Below, one piece after another: positions 52,601 to 62,080 of a stretch of DNA of 64,000 nucleotides; the first letter of the stretch is position 1; each line of letters opens with the position of its first letter. A program made the translations under genes and the position numbers. The DNA is from Microglena sp. YARC (Eukaryota > Chlorophyta > Chlorophyceae > Chlamydomonadales > Chlamydomonadaceae), in contig CM039463.1 in NCBI GenBank assembly GCA_022414725.1, forward strand, positions 36,470,863 through 36,534,862. The letters are read 5' to 3'. The notes below the pieces were generated by a model. It searched no databases. It was given only the letters and a program-made list of their open reading frames with translations, and had not been told where the DNA came from.

Positions 52601-53399
52601 GGTTGAAGGGAGCGCCGATGGTGCTTTGTGACTTTGGCCTGTGTGATAAGAGGGAGATCCGTGGTAGTGATAAGGTGAGTGCCTGCTGGATAACCAGGTC
52701 GTGGTATGTATAGATCCCCTAGATCGTGGAAGGGATCACAAGGGAGACAGGGATTGTGAGCAGGTTGAGGGAGTATGATTGGATGTTGAGCTTATCCAGC
52801 AGAGTTCTGTGTCATTCCAAAAAGGTAATTTGGATGTTTGAATGGTCTAGGAGTTGAAGTTGCCGGGCAAGAGATGAGTATTGGAGGATTTGGGAGAGAG
52901 AGAGGTTGGAGTGAGAGTGTGGGAAAGTTTTGAAGGTTTTAGTGAGGAGAGATTTGGTTAGTATGTCCAGGGTCCAGTGTCATTCATAGGCGTGGGTGAG
53001 GGCAGAGCAGTAATTTGTGTGTATTCAGTGAGGAGAGAGGGGATCCTACGGAGGCCAGCGCTGCCTCTGTTTTGGGCAGGTGTAAAAAAGTGGCCTAGTG
53101 GGGAAGGACATCGGAAGGCTTGATGCACTAGTTTGACTGTCTTAAGTATGCTTTATCTATAATGTGTGGATGTCTTGAGAGAGAAGGGGGCTACGATCAT
53201 AGGGTATTTGATGGCTGCTCTGATGCATTGTGTGATTATGCGTATGCATTGTTCAGGTTGCCCTGCCTTTTGCTTGTTGAGTATATGTAGGCCCTTGGTG
53301 TGGATAATGTCAATAGGGTGGGCATGCAGTTGGGTTTCCAGTTGAGGGTGAGAGAGATGTGGACTCCTAAGTATTTGTAGGCTATATTGTGTTTGATAA

Positions 53400-54144
53400 G
53401 TGGCATACATGTGTCTCAAGGGCTATTTTTGTCTGGGAGTCTTTGTTGAGGATATCAGTGTGGGTGGGGTTTGAGGGGTGTGTCTTGTGAAGAGATGCCA
53501 CTGACCACCACATTTGGTAGCATTGAGAGGGATGCCAGACCAGGTGCTGAACAGTTGGACTTTACCACAATTGGATGCGGAGGTCCTCGACCGTTCCAGT
53601 GAGGACTGCGGTGTCATCCGCGTACCCCAGGCTGCTGGTGAGGTGCTCGTCAGCCTCCGCGGTGGGAAGGGAGGCAGCGCGGTATCCCCTAAATCCTCCT
53701 GAGCATAGCCATCGGTGGAGGGGTTCAAATAAGATGATGAAGCGGAGAGGGAGCAAGTGTGTGTCCCTTGGATGGATCCCCTGTGATGGGGATGGGTTGA
53801 CCAAGCGTGTGTTGTTAAGGAGGGATGTGAGTGTTGGAGTTGGTATAGATCCCTTTGGACTGTGTCTATGGTGTCGTGGGTGATGCCAAGGTTGTGGCAT
53901 AATGAAAGAAGTTTTTGGTGATCTATCATGTTGAAGGAGAGCTAAAGTCAAAGTAGCTGCGTACAAGTCTTGTTGGAAGAGGGAGGCATCCTCTATGTTG
54001 TGAAGGAGGTTGAGGAGCTGCCTATAGTGCTTTAGTCTTTTCTAAATCCTCTTGGCAGGTAGAATATGATTGGTTTCTGAGTAGGTGGAATTGTGTTGGT
54101 GATGAGAGAGGTCCAGAGTTTAGCACACAGAATTGTTAGTCCTA
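53400..54144 (-). pseudogene. LINE reverse transcriptase remnant (YADD)
   Basis: Going 5' to 3' on the minus strand: LTILCAKLWTSLI and YLPRGFRKD (54.1 kb), FNMIDHQKLLSLCHNLGI (53.9), a decayed GIxxGDxLxPLxFIILFEPL segment followed by HRWLCSGGF (53.75), then SLGYADDTAVLTGTVEDLRI with the catalytic YADD at 53,613-53,624, and FSTWSGIPLNATKCG. The order of RT motifs is intact but at least three frame changes separate them. Confidence 0.78.
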
Positions 54145-55245
54145 GTTGTTATTTCGCATCCTGAGCGAGCACCCTTAACCGTTATTGCATCACCAACCAG
54201 GGCATAGTAGCATCCTACCTGACGTACTCCAGTGAGGCGCCAATCAACGTGGGCTGGAGCTCAGGAAGCCGGTAAAAAATCATAGTGTGATGGGTGGTCA
54301 TTCTCGACCCTTCCGGCATCGAGATGGGCTGTGATAGGAAATGCGGGTATTTTGATCGGGGTATTCGCACTTGAAGTTGTCAACCCATCTGGAAATATAA
54401 TGTCCTCAATAGTGCAAGAGATTTGTCAGGGCTAGATGTAAGACCTACCCTGACTTCGGTAATTGAAAAGTGGAAATTGACAAGACGCAGCAACCCATCA
54501 TACCGTGGAAATATCATCATATCAAGTCTGTGCTTTATATGGTTGTGATTTTGTTTAAGTGTGTATTTAAGTTAAGGTCCGGGGGTATGCCAAAGAGGCC
54601 AGAGGGACTTGCCCAAACGTGACAGGAAGCAGAGCTAAAACGAACAACCATTGATGGACTGGTTTTACTTGTTTTACTGCCGAAGACGGCGAGCAGCCAA
54701 ATTGTTCTTCTTCTTTTGCCGCTCCTACAGGTTAAGCCATCTTGTTCTAGCCCCCACACGGATTACAATAACCGTCCTTCTTGTAGGCTGTCATCTAGAG
54801 ATACTCCGTCTTTCTCTCTATTGTGCCTGAATGGCAGCGTGGTAGCTGTGGATAGTTTACATTTTCCTGGTCCTATTTGTTTACTGCCATAGATGGCGAG
54901 CAGCCAAATTGCTAGCTAAAGCAAGTTCAAGTTCAAGTACTTGTGTATCTGTGATTGCTTTTTGCCACGTTATTTCGTTACATCGCCAAACTCAGGCCTG
55001 TGTTGATCTAAGACAAGCCCCCACCACGACATCCGGGGAGGGACTTCAGGATTCCGATACTCAGAAGTCAGGGTAGTTAACTAGTCATGCAATGATCTGA
55101 TGGCCTTGATCGATAAACTACGGTACAATTATTCTCCAAGGTACACCTGCACTGCGACAGTCAGGGGAGGAGGTTATGTCCATCCATCCATCCATCCAGT
55201 GACCGCCAAATATAAGCATAACATCACAAACTCAGTGGAGGATGA
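54145..55245. repeat. Right copy of direct duplication flanking the LINE (block D)
   Basis: Matches 47,742-48,930 end to end and the shared core of blocks A and B (ACCAACCAGGGCATAG, GACCCTTCCGGCATCGAGAT). Cleaner in some stretches than the left copy. Confidence 0.85.
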
Positions 55246-55689
55246 CAATAATAGTGGCAGCCTACTTCAGATGACAAAAAAAGAGTGTTAACCATCTCCA
55301 ATCCTCGTTAGCGATAAGTATATCCCCCACCCACCCATCTATCCACTTATCCCCCCCCCCCACCCATCTATCCACCCGCCCCACTGACCCCCCCCCCCCC
55401 CCCCTGCCTGCCCGCCTAACCATCCCTGACTATTCACCCCCTACGTCTCCAAACTTCAAGTCCCGACAGAACAGCTGCTAATGGTGTACAAACAGGATAT
55501 CCCCCTTTGGTCGCTCTTGGCGTTGCAGGTTGTCGTCAACCGCAATGGTAGCTTGTCTAGTTGAGGTAGGGGACCACTCCCCACCCGCGTACGACGGGCT
55601 CCCTTAACACCACGCCCCACCAGGCGTTATCATTGCAAACAGGATATCCCATTTCAACAAATGGTTTAATGGTTGAGCTCGTTGAACTG
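55246..55689. other. C-rich spacer with a dispersed block
   Basis: ATCCACCC and C-runs (55,320-55,440), then 55,600-55,640 carries AACACCACGCCCCACCAGGC, also at 7878. No gene recognised. Confidence 0.55.
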
Positions 55690-55865
55690 ATGAAGGTGCG
55701 GGATTTGAATCCCTACGGGTGCGCTGAAGTGTTGACTGTACTGTATAGCAGTACGGCAGCATTGCCTGGACCGTCTGGCAGTATGACAGCATTGACTGTA
55801 CCGTCTCCCCCAGCTAATTCACTGGCAGTACAGCTGCATGGACTGTACCGTCTCCACCAGCTACT
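55690..55865 (-). repeat. DRC4 3' flank with short duplications
   Basis: CTGTACCGTCTCCxCCAGCTA and TTCACTGxC recur (55,797 and 55,848), and GTACGGCAGCATTG/GTATGACAGCATTG recur. They repeat the sequence around the DRC4 stop codon, as boundary arrays do elsewhere in the window. Confidence 0.6.
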
Positions 55866-56351
55866 TCACTGCCCCACGACCAAACCGGCAGGCCCAACAG
55901 TTGTGTTCGTCACTAGAGGCCTGAATCCAAGCTCTTCTACGGGCACGCCAAACTCTGTCAGCTTTGCCTCGTACACACGGATGAGATCGTTGTGTGCCTT
56001 GGACACCTTGGCCACGTCGTACTGGAGGGCCTTGATAACCTGGTTCTTGTTCTCTAGCACCTCTTCCAAACGAACGTTGATAGCCTTCAGTGTATTCGGG
56101 TCCAGGTTGGCGGCTGTCAACACCTCTGCCAACTGGGCCTCCTTCATCTCTAACTGCTCTGCAACCGCCTCCAACCGCCGCTCTAGCAACAAGCCCTTGA
56201 GACCGGTCTTCTGCTGGACGTCGTATATGCTGGCCTCGAATTTGGCGTACAGCTCATCCCTCTCCGCAGCGACTTTGGTGAAGCGCTGCTGCAGCACCTC
56301 GTTCTCCCATTCAAGGTTCTTTCCTTGCCGTTCTGAGTTGAGCAGACGAGC
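55866..56351 (-). CDS. DRC4: DRC4/GAS8 last coding exon
   Basis: DRC4 (GAS8, PF2 in Chlamydomonas) is a coiled-coil subunit of the nexin-dynein regulatory complex that links outer doublets in motile flagella and controls dynein. This exon encodes 161 residues: ARLLNSERQGKNLEWENEVL, QQRFTKVAAERDELYAKFEA, SIYDVQQKTGLKGLLLERRL, ... ASNLDP-like AANLDPNTLKAINVRLEEVL, KAHNDLIRVYEAKLTEFGVP and a GPAGLVVGQ end with stop. Order and spacing match vertebrate GAS8 (EQRFTKVxxERDELYxKF...QQKTG...AxNLDP...KAHNDLxRxYEAKLxxFGxP). The acceptor is AAG, less common than CAG. Phase 0. Confidence 0.93.
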   Translation of the reverse strand, partial: ARLLNSERQGKNLEWENEVLQQRFTKVAAERDELYAKFEASIYDVQQKTGLKGLLLERRLEAVAEQLEMKEAQLAEVLTAANLDPNTLKAINVRLEEVLENKNQVIKALQYDVAKVSKAHNDLIRVYEAKLTEFGVPVEELGFRPLVTNTTVGPAGLVVGQ

Positions 56352-56694
56352 CTTGGTTTTATAAAAAATGAAAATTAGTACGAGCTGCCACAGGATGTGA
56401 GATTGAGGTAACCCTCACGTTACTGCTACTCGTAGCCCGAAACAGAAACAGTGTCATCAAATATCTAACTCTACCCCACCCAACATACCCCCCACTTGAA
56501 ATATTATTACATCCCTGTTCCATCACTACGTTAAATGATTTGACGTTGTCTTACCTTACACGAGTTTCTCGTGTTGTGCCTCCCTCTTCTTCATCTCAGC
56601 GCAACCTCAAATACCTAACCCCCCCCCCCCCCCCCCCCCCCCCCTCTTGAAATATCATTCCATCATCAAATAAATTGATTCAAATTTGTCTTAC
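56352..56694 (-). other. DRC4 intron with a partial exon copy
   Basis: 56,545-56,600 repeats part of the upstream exon (CTTACCTTACACGAGTTTCT, CCTCCCTCTTCTTCATCTCA) next to a donor-like site, then a poly-C run at 56,620-56,644. Confidence 0.7.
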
Positions 56695-56966
56695 CTTGGT
56701 TTGTGCCAGAGACAGCTTATCCTTGTCATAGTTTCCGAGTTGTTGTCGCAGTACCTCGACTTCCTTCAGTGCCTTGGTCAAGGGCTCTGACAAACGCTTG
56801 TTCTCTTGGGCGATCTCGTACATGAGTTTCTCGTTCTGTGCCTCCCTCTTCTTCATCTCAGCTACATCCTCTTTCAGGGTTTTGATGAGATCCAAGTTGT
56901 TGTGTGTGATGTCGTTGTAGTAGTTCTTGATCTCAGCGAAAGCACGCTCGTGCTTCTTCATCAACT
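56695..56966 (-). CDS. DRC4: DRC4/GAS8 exon (IKNYYNDITHNN)
   Basis: 272 bp: (E)LMKKHERAFAEIKNYYNDIT, HNNLDLIKTLKEDVAEMKKR, EAQNEKLMYEIAQENKRLSE, PLTKALKEVEVLRQQLGNYD, KDKLSLAQTK. It contains the family's most conserved stretch, IKNYYNDIT-NN. The acceptor CAACAG ends at 56,967 and donor GTAAGA starts at 56,694. The two leading bases complete Glu with the preceding exon's last base. Continuous coiled coil, no frameshift. Confidence 0.95.
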
Positions 56967-57055
56967 CTGTTGAGGGAGGGAACATGGGGAAGGGATCAGG
57001 GGCCAGGTTAGGTGTGGTACAGGCACAGGGATAGGATATTATGTGCGTGTGTGTG

Positions 57056-57097
<42 letters not shown>

Positions 57098-57539
57098 GGG
57101 GGGGAGATACAGAGAAAATATATGCAGTGGGTGGGTGGGGGAGGGGGGATCATGAGTTAGGTTAGGTGTGGTACAGACACAGGGAGAGGATATTCTGTGT
57201 GAACGTGTGAAAAGACAGATTAAATAGATGCACTGGGTGCGTGGGGGTAGGGAGGTTAGGAAAGGCAGTGCACACATGTGGCCAGCAGAAATGCCTGCAG
57301 AGATGAACACTAGGGGAGGGGGTCATGGGCAAGGTTAGGAGTGGTGCAGACACAGGAAGGGGAGTGTGAACATGTGAAACAAAGAAAATAGATGCAGTGG
57401 GTGCATGTGTGAGTGGAGGGTACGGAGTGTAGGTTAGGCAGTGCACTAATGTGGCCAGAATGCCTTCAGAGATGAACGCGAGGCCTAACTGAACTGTGAG
57501 GGCATCACCGGATCGTCTTGACATGGACCCGGACAGTGC
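56967..57539 (-). other. DRC4 intron, GT microsatellite and ~150-bp repeats
   Basis: (GT)n at 57,040-57,095. GGTTAGGTGTGGTACAGxCA and CAGTGGGTGxGTG blocks recur three times between 57,000 and 57,430. No exon copy recognised. Confidence 0.7.
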
Positions 57540-59180
57540 TTCAATGCCCAATCTAGTTCAACTTATGGGATTGTCCAGATATTCATTTAATTGCTCAATC
57601 TAGTTCAACTGATGGTTTCAGCTGATGGGATTGTCCAGACATTAATATCAATGCCCAATCTAGTTCAACTGATGGGTTCCAGCTGATGGCTTCGTCCAGA
57701 TATTCATTTAATTGCTCTATCTAGTTCAACTGATGGTTTCAGCTGATGGGATTGTCCAGACATTATTATCAATGCCCAATCTAGTTCAACTGATGGGTTC
57801 CAGCTGATGGCTTCGTCCAGATATTCATTTAATTGCTCTATCTAGTTCAACTGATGGGTTCAGCTGATGGGATTGTCCAGATGTTCATTTCAATGCTCAA
57901 TCTAGTTGAGAGTCACACCGGAACAATGCTATGTGTTCCTCCTGGAGTTCCTACTATTGCAGGACTAATAATCAGCAAAGGGTTTAGAATAATTATTATG
58001 GAAGGAATCAGAAAACGAAACCAACACAAAACTGATGGGTTCAGCTTGTGGCTTCGCCCAGATGTTCATTTGAAAAGCTCTATCTTGTTCAACTGATGGG
58101 TTCAGCTGATGGGTTTGTCCAGATATTCATCTAAATGCTCAATCTAGTTCAACTGATGGGTTCCAGCTGATGGGTTCGTCCAGATATTCATTTGAAAAGC
58201 TCTATCTAGTTCAACTGATGGCTTCAGCTGATGGCTTCGTCCACATGTTAATATCAATGTTCAATCTACTTCAATTGAAGGTTCCAGCTGATGGTTCCAG
58301 CTGATGGGTTCGTCCAGATATTCATTTAAATGCTCAATCTAGTTCAACTGATGGTTTCAGCTGATGGGTTCGTCCAGATATTCATTTGAAAAGCTCTATC
58401 TAGTTCAACTGATGGCTTCAGCTGATGGCTTCGTCCACATGTTAATATCAATGTTCAATCTACTTCAATTGAAGGTTCCAGCTGATGGTTCCAGCTGATG
58501 GGTTCGTCCAGATATTCATTTAAATGCTCAATCTAGTTCAACTGATGGTTTCAGCTGATGGGTTCGTCCAGATATTCATTTGAAAAGCTCTATCTAGTTC
58601 AACTGATGGGTTTAGCTGATGGCTTCGTCCACATGTTAATATCAATGTTCAATCTACTTCAATTGGAGGTTCCAGCTGATGGTTCCAGCTGATGGGTTCG
58701 TCCAGATATTCATTTAAATGCTCAATCTAGTTCAACTGATGGTTTCAGCTGATGGGTTCGTCCAGATATTCATTTGAAAAGCTTTATCTAGTTCAACTGA
58801 TGGGTTCAGCTGATGGCTTTGTCCACATGTTAATATCAATGTTCAATCTACTTCAATTGAAGGTCCCAGCTGATGGTTCCAGCTGATGGGTTCGTACAGA
58901 TATTCATTTAAATGCTCAATCTAGTTCAACTGATGGTTTCAGCTGATGGGTTCGTCCAGATATTCATTTGAAAAGCTCTATCTAGTTCAACTGATGGGTT
59001 CAGCTAATGGCTTCGTCCAGATATTCATTTTAATGCTCTATCTAGTTCAACTGATGGGTTCCAGCTGATGGGTTCGTCCAGATATTCATTTAAATGCTCA
59101 ATCTAGTTCAACTGATGGTTTCAGATGATGGGTTTGCCCAGATGTTCATTTGAAAAGATCTAGCTAGTTCAGCTGATGTT
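57540..59180. repeat. 60-bp monomers in 194-bp higher-order units (DRC4 intron)
   Basis: CAACTGATGGxTTCAGCTGA, TGGGTTCGTCCAGATATTCA monomers. From about 58,200 they form a higher-order unit repeated at exactly 194 bp (58,201; 58,395; 58,589; 58,783). A short unique insert lies at 57,905-58,030. Confidence 0.92.
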
Positions 59181-59545
59181 CTGACTTAACTGACTTAAAG
59201 AACTTATGACTTGTAAATGTTCGATTTTGGGTATTTTTGTTATTTGATAAGCTAGGAAGTATATCAGTTTGCTGATGTTCTGACTTAACTGACTTTAGTA
59301 ACTCATAACTTGTAAATTTTTATTTTTTGTCTTTGATAATTTGATAAGCTGGGAAGTATATCGTCTTGCTGATGTTCTGACTCACCTGAATTAAGTAGCC
59401 CACAACTTGTAAATGTTTGATTTGGGGTCATTTGGCCATTTGACAAGCTATATAAATACCACATCGCCTTAGAAATAAAAAACAGACTTTTTCACCTAAT
59501 GTATACATGATGACAGCCCCCCCCCCCCCCCCCACTCACCCACAT
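59181..59545. repeat. ~100-bp repeat, three units
   Basis: GCTGATGTTCTGACTxAxCT, ACTTGTAAATxTTxxATTTT and GATAAGCTxGGAAGTATATC recur three times to about 59,410, then intron with a poly-C run (59,518-59,533). Confidence 0.8.
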
Positions 59546-59641
59546 ATACCACACATTGACACACTCACTGTTAACCCATATACCACATACTGACACTCTC
59601 ACCGTTGATACATAATGTTTATGTACACATGTACCACTCAC
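59546..59641 (-). repeat. Donor-side copies of the short DRC4 exon
   Basis: CACTCACxGTTxAx occurs at about 59,563 and 59,595, ahead of the real site at 59,637: on the minus strand these are TxAACxGTGAGTG, copies of the exon end plus GTGAG donor. Confidence 0.7.
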
Positions 59642-59732
59642 CGTTGATGTGTGTGTTCTTGCGCTCCTCGATCTCGTGAATCTCCTGCTTACGGCGGAGT
59701 TCCAAGTCGTCTCTCAACATCTTCATCTTTTT
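59642..59732 (-). CDS. DRC4: DRC4/GAS8 short exon ([15 protein letters not shown])
   Basis: 91 bp: [20 protein letters not shown] then [10 protein letters not shown] plus one base. It matches GAS8 [26 protein letters not shown]. The acceptor CTCACAG ends at 59,733 and donor GTGAGT starts at 59,641. Phases 0 in and 1 out agree with both neighbouring exons. Confidence 0.95.
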
Positions 59733-60240
59733 CTGTGAGACAGAAGAAATGCCACATATGATATTAGTTATCTGTTATAGCCATTCAGCGGAGTATTTGG
59801 ATTTGGGTTTTTTAAATAGCTTGTAGTTTTTAGTTCGTACCTCGAACTTGAGAATATAGCCTGAGAATTCTGACATTTTGGAGAATCGAGAATTCTGAGA
59901 CTTTCTGAGAAGTCTGAGAATTATCGGGAACTTGGCCTGAAAATGTGGAGGCGTGAACTGAAAACTACTGGGTTGGGAAAACAAAAGGACAAGCTAGTGT
60001 AAAAAAACTAGATCATCCACTGGGGTAGGGCCAGTGGGCCAAGGTAAAGTAAAACAAGTCCTATGCAGCGTCGCAAGCGACGCGGAAAATTGGCGGAGTG
60101 TGTTGGCAACGGAACGAAAGGTGGCAACGATGGAGCTGACCGAAGCAAGCCTCCTTGAAGGGGGGGCTCCGCCAAGAACACAGGACCCACACCCTGGTGT
60201 CTTCCCCTCATGTATCCCCTCGAGTAGTGCCAACACCACA
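59733..60240 (-). other. DRC4 intron with a dispersed element
   Basis: 60,060-60,180 (GACGCGGAAAATTGGCGGAG, GTGTTGGCAACGGAACG, GGGGGGGCTCCGCCAAG) resembles 6550-6655. The AGAATTCTGAGACTTTCTGA block at 59,855-59,930 is internally repetitive. Confidence 0.6.
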
Positions 60241-60545
60241 GGTGAAGCAACACGCCGGCACCACAGCAACACACAAATAAGCACGTGCACAACACACATA
60301 CACTTATCACAGCAACACACACAACAGGACAATCTACACGCCAGCACCACAGCAACACACAACTAAGCACGCACACAGCACACACACTTATCACAGCAAC
60401 ACACACCACAAGACAAGCTACATGCCAGCACCACAGCGACACGCAACTAAGCACGCACACAGCACACATATACGTATCGTAGCAACACACACCACAGGAC
60501 AAGCTACACACCATAGCACGCACAAACGCATCACAGCAGCACGCA
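60241..60545. repeat. CACAGCAACACACA repeat
   Basis: ~85-bp units of GCCAGCACCACAGCAACACA, CTAAGCACGCACACAGCACA and CTTATCACAGC. They recur inside the three larger donor-side units below. Confidence 0.85.
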
Positions 60546-61240
60546 GAATTTGAATTTGAACTGTTACATGGTTCTTCAGCCAACTCTAGGCTGCCCACCA
60601 TCTGCCACCAGCAGCACGCAAAACAGCACCGACTGCACCTCGCATTTTTGCTGCAACTCCCTAGCTTGCAGCTCAAACTCCTGACTCAATTCGGTGATCT
60701 CCTTGGCGAGCTCCAACTTAAGCTGTTGGATGATGCCCTGGTGTGCAACACCAGCACCACAGCAATGCGCAACCAAGCATGCACACAGCACACATGCACT
60801 CACCACATCAACACGCAACCAAGCACACACAAAGCACACATGCACTTATCAAGGCAACACACACCTCAGCACGCACAAACGCACTACAGCAGCACGCAGA
60901 ACAGCACCAAGCACCAAGCAAAAAAAGAAGAAGTTTGCACCTCGTATTTCTGCTGCAACTTCCTCGCCTGCAGCTCAAACTCCTGCCTCAATTTGGTAAC
61001 CTCCTTGGCGTGCTCCGACTTCAGCTGTCAGATAATATCCTGGTGCGCAACACCAGCACCACAGCAATGCACAACCAAGCACGCACACAGCACACATGTA
61101 CTCACCACATCAACACGCAACCAAGCACACACAAAGTACACATGCACTTATCACGGCAACACACACCGCAGCACGCACAAACGCACTGCAGCAGCAAATA
61201 GGACAGCACCAAGCACCAAGCAAAAAGAAGAAGTCCGCAC
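60546..61240 (-). repeat. Donor-side array of DRC4 exon 61,241-61,642 (two large units)
   Basis: Partial exon copies at about 60,640-60,740 (LKLELAKEITELSQEFELQA then RELQQKCE) and 60,935-61,030 ([20 protein letters not shown] then RKLQQKYE), each followed by GTGC/GTGCAA and the same CACAGCA-rich spacer, period about 290 bp. Each copies the last 90-100 bases of the exon with its donor. Confidence 0.9.
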
Positions 61241-61642
61241 CTCATATTTCTGCTGCAACTCCCTAGCCTGCAGCTCAAACTCCTGCCTCAATTTAGTGAT
61301 CTCCTTGGCGTGCTCCAACTTAAGCTGGCGGATAATATCCTGGTGTGCCAACTCCTGCTCTTTCAGCTCAGTCTTCAGGCTCCGCTTGTCCTTCCCGAGG
61401 TCTCCCTCTCGCGACCTGAAGTCGTCTTGCTGCAACTTCAGAGCCAGCTCACCATCTGCTTTGAGGGTGGTGATGTTGTTCTGGTGCTCGTACAGCAGAT
61501 GCTTTACCTTCTGCTTGTAGACTTTGATCTCTACCTGGTGTCGTTCCTCCATCTCCTCGCCCTCCCTGTCTTTGTTGCGAAGCTCAGCCTTGCGGTCATC
61601 GAGCTCCTTCTTGGTGATCTCCCAGAATGCATTGATTTTATC
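61241..61642 (-). CDS. DRC4: DRC4/GAS8 exon ([14 protein letters not shown]...)
   Basis: 402 bp, 134 codons: [134 protein letters not shown]. Nearly collinear with GAS8 ([56 protein letters not shown]). The acceptor GTGGCAG ends at 61,643; donor GTGCGG starts at 61,240. Phase 0 at both ends. About 60 N-terminal residues, expected from family length, lie beyond this exon and were not found before 64,000. Confidence 0.96.
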
Positions 61643-62080
61643 CTGCCACATGATTGATAAAATAATTAGATAAACAAAAAATGGCACGCACTGGGTACGC
61701 CCTATTACGAGGCATGAGATTTAATTGCGAAGCTCATCCTTGCGGTCATCGAGCTACTTCTTGGTGATCTCCCAGAATGCATTGATTTTATCCTGCCACA
61801 TGATTGATAAAATAATTAGATAGACAAACAAATGGTACGCACTGGGTACGCCCTATTACGAGGCATGAGATTTAATTGCGAAGCTCAGCCTTGCGGTCAT
61901 TGAGCTCCTTCTTGGCGATTTTCCCGAGTGCATTAATTTTATCTTGCAAAATGATTGATAAAAAAAGGTAAGCAAATAATTGTGTAAATAAATGGTACGC
62001 CCTATTCCGAGGCGTGAGGTTTAAGGTGCAAGGTAACATAGTGAGCATAGAGGATATTTGCTGGGAAGTGTGCAATAATC
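61643..62080 (-). repeat. Two long acceptor-side exon duplicates with dispersed spacer
   Basis: 61,722-61,800 and 61,880-61,955 repeat CAG/CAAG plus [20 protein letters not shown] then RN (one with a stop, one as DKINALGKIAKKELNDRKAE). They are separated by TGGTACGCACTGGGTACGCC and ATTACGAGGCATGAGATTTA, the inverted form of the CCTCAACCTCACGCC spacer element at 8.9-10.1 kb. Confidence 0.88.

Larger units (their letters stand above)
48931..54144 (-). mobile_element. Decayed LINE-type retrotransposon
   Basis: Minus-strand order: RT (54.1-53.4 kb), a Pro/Thr-rich linker (52.6-51.5), RNase H (about 50.6), Cys/His C-terminal region (49.95-49.6), 3' UTR (49.6-48.95) and an (AATTTC)-type tail at about 48,930. 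Many frameshifts and stops; no long open ORF2. The 5' side is cut at the duplication junction near 54,145, so endonuclease and ORF1 are missing. The gene types present and their order fit a non-LTR element with RNase H. Confidence 0.75.

Noticed and set aside
55660..55740. tRNA-like sequence with GGGATTTGAATCCC
   Set aside because: The box-B-like motif is present, but D, anticodon and acceptor stems could not be paired. A tRNA-scan with a cloverleaf score would settle it.
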